Shown here piece after piece: positions 7,512 to 13,724 of a stretch of DNA of 64,000 bases (position 1 is the stretch's first letter; each line of letters opens with the position of its first letter). The stretch covers positions 372,001-436,000 of the forward strand of contig NZ_JAVRIE010000003.1 of assembly GCF_031846165.1 (NCBI RefSeq), in the 5' to 3' direction. Both the position numbers and the translations under genes were made by a program. The notes under the pieces are model-generated. The model saw only the letters and a list, made by a program, of their open reading frames with translations. It had not been told where the DNA came from and did no database searches. Source of the DNA: Glaciecola blandensis. Its GTDB lineage: Bacteria > Pseudomonadota > Gammaproteobacteria > Enterobacterales > Alteromonadaceae.

Positions 7512-9065
7512 ATGCGATTGGAAATAAATTGTCAAGATAGGCTCGGGATAACGCAAGACGTACTGGATATTCTTACCGAGTACGATATTGACTTGCGCGG
7601 TATCGAAATTGATGAAACGGGAAAGATCTTCCTTGATTTCCCTACGATTGAGTTTGAAAATTTTCAACACCTTATGCCGAAGATTCGACGCATCGAGGGG
7701 ATTGATGATGTAAAAACAACGCCTTTTATGCCTATTCAGCGTGAACGAAACCAATTAAGAGCGCTGCTACAAACATTACCTGACCCTTGTTTCTCAACAG
7801 ACACTAACGGCAAGATTATTTTGTTCAATGACGCGGTTGCGAGTGGCTTAGAATTAAGTCCCGAGGAAATCCTTCAACTTAATATAGATGAAGTGTTAAG
7901 TGGTTTTGCGATTACCAAGTGGCTAGATTCGAAAGAGATATATGCGCAAACACAGCGCGTAAAATTCATAGAGCAAGATTATATTGCCGATATTTTACCG
8001 GTAGATGTCCCTGACAATGACAAAACAGTGCTGGCCGGTGCCGTGGTGATTTTAAAGTCTGAATCGCGCTTAGGTCAGCAGATTACGATGTTTAATAAAA
8101 GCGCATCTAACAGCTTCGATTCGTTCCAAGCATCGAGTACCGCAATGCGTAAAGTCATTCGGGATGCCAAACGAATGGCTGAATTAGACGGTAACATGCT
8201 TATTTATGGTGAAGCGGGAACGGGCAAACAACGTATCGCAAGAGCGTGTCACGATAGCAGCCCCCGTTCTGACCAAGGTTTTTTCGCCCTTAACTGTGCT
8301 TCTTTACCAGATGATGTCGCCGAGACTGAACTTTTTGGGATTGACCAAGGACAGTTTACTGGCTCAGAAACAAAAGTTGGACTGATAGAGAAAGCATCAG
8401 GTGGCACCCTCGTGTTAGATGAAATATCTGAGATGTCTCAGCAATTGCAGTCTAAATTGTTGCGCGTAATAGAGGATGGTTGTTACCGACGTTCTGGTCA
8501 GAACCATTCAATACCGGTTGATTTGCGCATTATCTGCACAACCGGCAAAGACTTGTCTGAATGCGTTGAATTAGGTACGTTCCGGGAAGATCTTTTTTAT
8601 CGCCTAAATGTGCTGGCGATGGTAGTGCCACCTCTCAGGGAGAGGAAGGCTGATATTATTCCACTGGCTGAAAACATTGTTCGTTCTCACAGTAATAAGC
8701 TTGGTATTCGCTCACCTAAACTCAGTAAATCGTGCGTAGAATATTTGCAAGCCTATCCTTGGCCTGGAAATGTTCGTCAACTAGAAAACGCTTTGTATCG
8801 AGCCATTGCGCTAATGGATGGCAATGAAATAACCAAAGAAGCAATTCAGTTGCCTAGTTGCAGCACAACCGTGAATTATATTGATGAAAATTTCGAGGGA
8901 ACGCTTGAGCACGAAGTGAAGAAGTTTGAGAAAGAGTTACTGAAGCGACTGTATCCTTCATATCCATCGACTAGACAACTAGCGAGAAAACTTGGCTTGA
9001 GCCATACAGCTATAGCAAACAAGTTGCGCGAATATGGCATAAGTAAGGCTACTGTAAAGTATTGA
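7512..9065 (+). CDS. tyrR: TyrR/PhhR-type aromatic amino acid regulator
   Basis: The 517-residue protein has the TyrR order: N-terminal ACT-like domain (1-75, opening MRLEINCQDRLGITQDVLD), PAS domain (about 78-185, LPDPCFSTDTNGKIILFND), AAA+ domain with Walker A GEAGTGK, and a C-terminal helix-turn-helix (STRQLARKLGLSHTAIANKL). The sigma-54 contact loop is GQFTGS instead of GAFTGA. E. coli TyrR also lost this motif and works with sigma-70. It should sense tyrosine or phenylalanine and control phhA and possibly fahA-maiA. It starts 170 bases after phhA, probably with its own expression control. Confidence 0.93.
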   Translation: MRLEINCQDRLGITQDVLDILTEYDIDLRGIEIDETGKIFLDFPTIEFENFQHLMPKIRRIEGIDDVKTTPFMPIQRERNQLRALLQTLPDPCFSTDTNGKIILFNDAVASGLELSPEEILQLNIDEVLSGFAITKWLDSKEIYAQTQRVKFIEQDYIADILPVDVPDNDKTVLAGAVVILKSESRLGQQITMFNKSASNSFDSFQASSTAMRKVIRDAKRMAELDGNMLIYGEAGTGKQRIARACHDSSPRSDQGFFALNCASLPDDVAETELFGIDQGQFTGSETKVGLIEKASGGTLVLDEISEMSQQLQSKLLRVIEDGCYRRSGQNHSIPVDLRIICTTGKDLSECVELGTFREDLFYRLNVLAMVVPPLRERKADIIPLAENIVRSHSNKLGIRSPKLSKSCVEYLQAYPWPGNVRQLENALYRAIALMDGNEITKEAIQLPSCSTTVNYIDENFEGTLEHEVKKFEKELLKRLYPSYPSTRQLARKLGLSHTAIANKLREYGISKATVKY

Positions 9066-9070
9066 TTACA
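9053..9070 (+). promoter_or_regulatory. Second TyrR-box-like sequence at the end of tyrR
   Basis: TGTAAA-N6-ATTACA matches 11 of 12 positions of the TyrR box. It overlaps the last codons and stop of tyrR and lies about 190 bases before fahA, with a terminator in between. It could serve fahA by looping, but part of it is coding sequence, so it may be chance. Confidence 0.3.
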
Positions 9071-9081
9071 TAAAACGCTTG

Positions 9082-9106
9082 AAGCCCCTAATAAAGGGGC
9101 TTTTTT
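9082..9106 (+). terminator. Rho-independent terminator of tyrR
   Basis: AAGCCCC (9082-9088) pairs with GGGGCTT (9096-9102), followed directly by a run of six T. This is a clear intrinsic terminator 16 bases after the tyrR stop, so fahA needs its own promoter in 9107-9259. Confidence 0.9.
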
Positions 9107-9259
9107 GTGTTTGTATCTTGTGTAGCAAGAGATACTAAATCGGCTGTTTGATTCGGCTATCACGGCTATAATAGACGCCAAACAAGCAATTATTATTTGA
9201 TGTTTTTATCGTTAGCGTCAATGATTATAATATTCAGCCAATGCAATAAGGTTTAATTA

Positions 9260-10270
9260 ATGAAATTAGCAACTTACAAGAACAATACTCGTGACGGAAA
9301 ACTGATGTTGGTTAGCCGCGATTTGAGCAAAGCCGTCGCCGTAGGTGATATCGCAGCTACGCTACAAGCAGCCTTAGACGATTGGGCAAAAGTAGAGCCG
9401 CTTTTGCAAGCGCGCTATGACGAGTTAAATGAAGGTAAGTTATTTAATGTGGTCGAATTTTCTGAAGATGATTGCGAAAGCCCGCTGCCAAGAGCATACC
9501 AATGGGCTGATGGAAGCGCATACGTTAATCATGTTGAGCTTGTGCGCAAGGCCCGTGGTGCTGAAATGCCCGAAACGTTTTGGACAGACCCTTTAATGTA
9601 TCAAGGTGGTTCAGACGACTTTATCGGCCCAAGAGACGACGTACTTTTACCATCTGACGATTGGGGAATAGATTTTGAGGGCGAAGTTGCCGTAATTACC
9701 GGAGACGTGCCTATGGGCGTCGATGCGGATAAAGCGGGTAGCAGTATCAGGCTCTTAATGTTGGTCAACGATGTTTCATTGCGTGGTTTAATTCCAGGTG
9801 AATTAGCCAAGGGCTTTGGTTTCTTCCAATCCAAACCTTCTTCTGTGTTCTCACCTGTCGCTGTCACGCCAGACGAGCTCGGAGATGCTTGGAAAAATAA
9901 TAAGGTACATCTACCTCTTATCTCTCACTACAACGGAGAATTATTCGGTAAGCCAGAAGCTGGTGAAGACATGACCTTTGATTTTGGTCAGTTAGTGGCT
10001 CATGCAGCGAAGTCTCGCAACTTAGGAGCGGGTGCAATTATCGGTTCTGGTACAGTGTCAAACAAACAGGGGACTGACCATGGTTCTGCGATTTCAGAAG
10101 GTGGTCTCGGTTATTCATGTATCGCAGAGGTCAGAATGATTGAAACGATAAGAGATGGCTCACCTAGCACTGCATTCATGTCTTTCGGAGATACCATAAA
10201 AATCGAGATGTTTGACAAGCAAGGCAACAGTATATTCGGGGCAATCGACCAAACCGTGAAACAGGCTTAA
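9260..10270 (+). CDS. fahA: Fumarylacetoacetase (fumarylacetoacetate hydrolase)
   Basis: It cleaves fumarylacetoacetate to fumarate and acetoacetate, the last step of tyrosine degradation. The 336-residue protein has the short bacterial form. Metal-binding acidic residues lie in the block DWGIDFEGEVAVITGDVP (about residues 135-152), and VNDVSLRGLIPGELAKGFGFFQSKPSS and GSGTVSNKQG are FAH-family signatures. It starts at ATG 9260, 55 bases ahead of maiA, and the two form an operon for the last two steps of the homogentisate pathway. Confidence 0.95.
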   Translation: MKLATYKNNTRDGKLMLVSRDLSKAVAVGDIAATLQAALDDWAKVEPLLQARYDELNEGKLFNVVEFSEDDCESPLPRAYQWADGSAYVNHVELVRKARGAEMPETFWTDPLMYQGGSDDFIGPRDDVLLPSDDWGIDFEGEVAVITGDVPMGVDADKAGSSIRLLMLVNDVSLRGLIPGELAKGFGFFQSKPSSVFSPVAVTPDELGDAWKNNKVHLPLISHYNGELFGKPEAGEDMTFDFGQLVAHAAKSRNLGAGAIIGSGTVSNKQGTDHGSAISEGGLGYSCIAEVRMIETIRDGSPSTAFMSFGDTIKIEMFDKQGNSIFGAIDQTVKQA

Positions 10271-10325
10271 TTTGTGATCACTCGTGCTAGGTCAATAGAC
10301 TTAGCACCAAAAAGGAAGGTTTGAA

Positions 10326-10985
10326 ATGAGTCTACAACTACATGGTTATTGGCGTTCTTCGGCATCTTACCGAGTGAGAATTGCCCTACATTTGAAGCAG
10401 TTAGCGTTTGATTATATCCCAGTTCATTTGGTAAAAGGCGGGGGGCAGCAGAAAGCTGAGCCTTACACGCGAATCAACCCATCCATGTTGGTGCCCACCT
10501 TCATTGATGACGATGAAGATGTTGTATTAAACCAGTCGATGGCAATATTGGAATATTTGGATGACAAGTATCCTGATTCACCACAGCTACTACCGAGTCA
10601 TAGTTTAGATAAGGCTAGAGTGAGAGCTCTGGCTCAAGATGTTGCCTGTGACATTCAGCCTATTACGAATTTACGTATATTAGAAACATTAAAAAGTGAC
10701 TTTAATGCCAGCGCTGAGGATGTAAAAGCTTGGAATCAGAAGTGGATTACAACGGGGTTTGACGCCTTAGAAAAACGTTTACAAACACGGTCTGGACAAT
10801 ACTCTTACGGTTATGATGTGACGCTTGCGGATGTGTGTTTAATACCTCAGGTCTACAATGCTATTCGATTTGAAGTGGATATGAGTGTATATCCACTTAT
10901 TTCTAAGATATGGGAAAACTGCAATAAACTGGATGCGTTCAAAAAAGCGGCACCAGAAAACCAAGTTGACGCTATACGTTCTTGA
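10326..10985 (+). CDS. maiA: Maleylacetoacetate isomerase (zeta-class glutathione transferase)
   Basis: It isomerises maleylacetoacetate to fumarylacetoacetate using glutathione. The 219-residue protein has a thioredoxin-like N-terminal domain with the zeta-class motif SSASYRVRIALHLK (residues 11-24; the usual SSCxxRVRIAL has Ala in place of Cys), VPTFIDDDEDVVLNQSMAILEYLD in the glutathione site, and a helical C-terminal domain. A ribosome-binding site AAAGGAAGG precedes ATG 10326. Its stop overlaps the converging Lrp-type gene by 14 bases. Confidence 0.94.
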   Translation: MSLQLHGYWRSSASYRVRIALHLKQLAFDYIPVHLVKGGGQQKAEPYTRINPSMLVPTFIDDDEDVVLNQSMAILEYLDDKYPDSPQLLPSHSLDKARVRALAQDVACDIQPITNLRILETLKSDFNASAEDVKAWNQKWITTGFDALEKRLQTRSGQYSYGYDVTLADVCLIPQVYNAIRFEVDMSVYPLISKIWENCNKLDAFKKAAPENQVDAIRS

Positions 10986-11439
10986 TAGGGAGTTCTGTCG
11001 TGTTCTTCACTTGTTTGAGGGCGAAAGTTGAACTTAAGTGATCGACCAGGGGGAGATGAGTTAATTTATTTTTTAAAAGCTGCTCGTACTCCTCAATGCT
11101 CTCGACAATGACTTTCAGTAAATAGTCTTTGTCACCACTCGTCGTATGACACTCCACTATCTCGTCAACTTCTTGAACGGCTTTCTCAAAATCAATGAGG
11201 GAGTCGCCATCATGATTTTTCAGAGTCACGTAGATAAATACTGACACCCCTAAATTGAGCTTTTTGCTATCGAGCAAGGTTACTTTTTGGCGTATTACAC
11301 CGTCAGCTTCCATTCGTTTTACTCTTCGCCAGCATGGAGTATGCGAAAGCCCAACGCACTGACTTAACTCTGCCATAGACACCGTAGCGTCCTTTTGCAT
11401 AACTCTCAGAATTTCTCGATCAAATTTATCTAGCTTCAT
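10972..11439 (-). CDS. Lrp/AsnC-family transcriptional regulator
   Basis: The protein (155 residues from the chosen start) has an N-terminal helix-turn-helix (VSMAELSQCVGLSHTPCWRRVKRM) and a C-terminal RAM/effector domain (VFIYVTLKNHDGDSLIDFEKAV). ATG 11439 is preferred over 11460 because GGTGGA precedes it and Lrp proteins start close to KLDxFDREIL. It is divergent from leucine dehydrogenase across about 220 bases, so it probably responds to branched-chain or aromatic amino acids and controls that gene, as BkdR-like regulators do. The effector is inferred from context only. Confidence 0.9.
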   Translation of the reverse strand: MKLDKFDREILRVMQKDATVSMAELSQCVGLSHTPCWRRVKRMEADGVIRQKVTLLDSKKLNLGVSVFIYVTLKNHDGDSLIDFEKAVQEVDEIVECHTTSGDKDYLLKVIVESIEEYEQLLKNKLTHLPLVDHLSSTFALKQVKNTTELPIKNV

Positions 11440-11662
11440 TATTCCACCATTGTGAGACATTTATCACTTTTGACTAAAGCATTATAGGATAGGTATCCTA
11501 GGAAAAGGAAATAATAAACACATTTATTTGACAACTTTTCACGCAGACACTGTAAATTGCAAGATACATCCTCTGTGTCATCGGCTACAATTTCGCCAAC
11601 TGTTTATACTCGCAGTATATTTTATCGTCTTTAGCCAAATATAATTAAAAACAAAGGTACTT

Positions 11663-12715
11663 ATGTCGGTTTTCGATCATCCAGAATTTGCATCTCATGA
11701 ACAAGTCGCGTTTTGCCACGACGAAGAAACAGGCTTAAAAGCAATTATTGCCGTGCACAATACACACTTAGGTCCAGGCTTAGGGGGATGTAGAATGTGG
11801 AATTACGCAAATTCACACGAAGCACTCACTGATGTACTTCGTTTGTCTAAGGGCATGACATATAAAGCTGCCATGGCTGGCCTGGAACAGGGCGGTGGTA
11901 AGGCTGTGATTATTGGTGATCCTAGAAATCATAAGACTGCCGATATGATGGCCGCAATGGGTCGTTTTGTAGATACTTTTAAGGGTAAATATATTACTGC
12001 GGAAGACTCTGGGATTTCCGTTTCAGATATTCTCACGATGGGGCAGCATACTGAACATGTTGGAGGAACTTTCTCTAAATACAGCTTTGATGGAAGTCCT
12101 GCAGATGGCAACCCCGCGCCAGCGACAGCTTATGGTGTTTTTGTTGGCCTACAAGCTGCTGTTCGTCATCGCTTCGGTAGCGATTTAAGTGGCAAAACTG
12201 TCGCAATAAAAGGGGTTGGTCACGTAGGTTTAAGGCTTGCCGAGCATCTTTATAAGGCGGGAGCTCGTCTTTTTGTGGCGGATATTTTTCCTGAAGGCCT
12301 AGACCGCGCGGTTAATGAATACGGAGCGACTGCTGTCTCGGTTGATGAAATTGATGCTTTAGATGTTGATGTCTTTGCGCCTTGCGCACTCGGTAACGCT
12401 ATTAATGCTGATAATATTTCTAATATAAACGCAAAAGTCATTGCTGGAGCGGCAAACAATCAATTAGCGTCTGATGAAATGGGCAAAATACTTGCGCAAA
12501 AAGGGATACTTTACGCACCTGATTATGTCATCAATGCTGGGGGTATTATTGATATATTCCATCAACGTACAGAGAGTAACGCTGAAAATCTGAAAGCTCA
12601 CCTAGAACGAATTGGCGAAACTTTGAGCCGTATTTTTGATCAAGCAGCCGAGACTGGTCAGGCTACGGCGCAGGTCGCTGACGAGATGGCAGAGAGTCGC
12701 TTTCAAAAAAGCTAA
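11663..12715 (+). CDS. ldh: Leucine dehydrogenase (Leu/Phe/Val dehydrogenase family)
   Basis: An NAD-dependent oxidative deaminase converting leucine, valine or isoleucine to the 2-oxo acid. The catalytic glycine-rich segment with lysine GGGKAVIIGDP lies near residues 75-86, the second catalytic region GCRMWNYANSHEAL near 43-56, and a Rossmann nucleotide-binding motif GVGHVGLRLAEHL near 190. The 350-residue length fits leucine dehydrogenase. Phenylalanine dehydrogenase is a close relative and would also suit the neighbouring phenylalanine pathway; side-chain specificity cannot be read confidently. It stands alone, divergent from an Lrp-type gene, with the SRP RNA 80 bases downstream. Confidence 0.9.
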   Translation: MSVFDHPEFASHEQVAFCHDEETGLKAIIAVHNTHLGPGLGGCRMWNYANSHEALTDVLRLSKGMTYKAAMAGLEQGGGKAVIIGDPRNHKTADMMAAMGRFVDTFKGKYITAEDSGISVSDILTMGQHTEHVGGTFSKYSFDGSPADGNPAPATAYGVFVGLQAAVRHRFGSDLSGKTVAIKGVGHVGLRLAEHLYKAGARLFVADIFPEGLDRAVNEYGATAVSVDEIDALDVDVFAPCALGNAINADNISNINAKVIAGAANNQLASDEMGKILAQKGILYAPDYVINAGGIIDIFHQRTESNAENLKAHLERIGETLSRIFDQAAETGQATAQVADEMAESRFQKS

Positions 12716-12794
12716 ATTTTTATGTGATAGCTGTTGCAAGCGCAAGTATAGTTCGTCATAATCCACGCCGTCTTGGAAACAAGGCGGTTTCTAT

Positions 12795-12904
12795 GGTGAG
12801 CTCTGGTTCTCTCGCAATGATAGTTTGGAAACCCGGTCAGGCCCGGAAGGGAGCAGCCGTACCAAAGGACTCATGTGCCGAGATGTGGCTGGAGCTTACC
12901 ACCC
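12795..12904 (+). ncRNA. ffs: Signal recognition particle RNA (4.5S, bacterial small type)
   Basis: The conserved Ffh-binding domain is present: CCCGGTCAGGCCCGGAAGGGAGCAGCC followed by the return strand ending GTGCCGAGATGTGGCTGG, aligning with E. coli 4.5S RNA along the full length. GGTGAGCTC at the 5-prime end pairs with GAGCTTACC at the 3-prime end with one G-U pair, closing the rod of about 110 bases. It forms the protein-targeting particle with Ffh. Ends are judged from pairing and may be off by a few bases. A short reading frame across this region is spurious. Confidence 0.93.
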
Positions 12905-12931
12905 AAATTTCTAAAGCCAAATAGCTAAACG

Positions 12932-13219
12932 TTACTCCACCTCTTCTTGTTGCTTCGGATTCGCTTCCAAGTACTTTGTCGCATTGTTTACCGCGTGTGA
13001 GACATTCATCTCCATTTGCCTACGTTCTGACATGGGTAAATAAAATGCCATATCAACTTCATAGCGTATATAACGTGGTGGTAATTGATTGAGTACAAGG
13101 CACGTCAAATCTGCTAAGAAGTCCGCATCTTTGCTTTTGTTAAAACCCATGGTTTCAATTTTTTCGAGCACCAAGTGTTCGTAATAGTTGTGTATATCAT
13201 CATCAAGTTTCATGCTCAT
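12932..13219 (-). CDS. ComFB-family protein (late competence development domain)
   Basis: The 95-residue protein consists of one ComFB domain. The hallmark is the block DFLADLTCLVLNQLPPRYIR (about residues 33-52), matching the family pattern of a DxxxxALNxLPPxY segment, preceded by a helix NYYEHLVLEKIE. ComFB proteins of cyanobacteria and Bacillus have recently been reported as c-di-GMP receptors. Whether this one binds c-di-GMP is inference. It converges on the SRP RNA and appears monocistronic. No competence genes are near. Confidence 0.75.
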   Translation of the reverse strand: MSMKLDDDIHNYYEHLVLEKIETMGFNKSKDADFLADLTCLVLNQLPPRYIRYEVDMAFYLPMSERRQMEMNVSHAVNNATKYLEANPKQQEEVE

Positions 13220-13597
13220 TCTCCAACATCTTTAGCTTCTGGCTAGGCCATCTCTTCGATTTATCGGCTGAATCGTAAATGTCTACAATCAAGCATATAT
13301 CTCTTATCCACTTTAGTACATTCAAAACCATTCAAGTTCATGAGAATGAAATATTTCTATGCTTTTCTTGGACGTTTTTTAAACTAATTGCAGTTTTTAG
13401 GTATGAAAGACGATAGTCGTAATTCAGTAGGTACATAATACTGAAAGTAGTGATCCAATTAGAATGTTGAAATTTTCATCATAATAAATTAGTATTATTA
13501 GGATGTAACTGTTAAATAGAGTGGTATTGTAAAGCGCAAAGTTAGCGGATGCTTTAAGCTCTACCACAGATGAGTACTGAATTTGTGATTGTAAGTG

Positions 13598-13680
13598 TTG
13601 ACCAAAATTGTAGCGTGTGTATATTATTGTCGGTATGGGAATAGAAACCCATACAATATATAAAAATCGTATAAACGATT
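13598..13680 (+). promoter_or_regulatory. Candidate promoter and two leader hairpins of the large TBDR gene
   Basis: TTGACC (13598-13603) and TATATT (13620-13625) form a sigma-70 type promoter with 16-base spacing. The start would fall near 13633. There GTATGGG (13633-13639) pairs with CCCATAC (13648-13654), and AATCGT (13665-13670) pairs with ACGATT (13675-13680). The two perfect inverted repeats lie in the leader, 45-90 bases before the ATG. They may control RNA stability or bind a repressor. In the rest of the 13220-13724 gap I see only AT-rich sequence. Confidence 0.5.
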
Positions 13681-13724
13681 ATTTCACACAAGCTTTCGAG
13701 CTTATGGTGTCTAGGGAGACATAA

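Noticed and set aside
12724..12924. Open frame of 66 codons downstream of leucine dehydrogenase
   Set aside because: It lies over the SRP RNA, whose structure and conserved core explain the sequence.
13633..13680. Inverted repeats considered as a small CRISPR or attachment site
   Set aside because: Only two different short palindromes, no repeat-spacer pattern and no integrase nearby.
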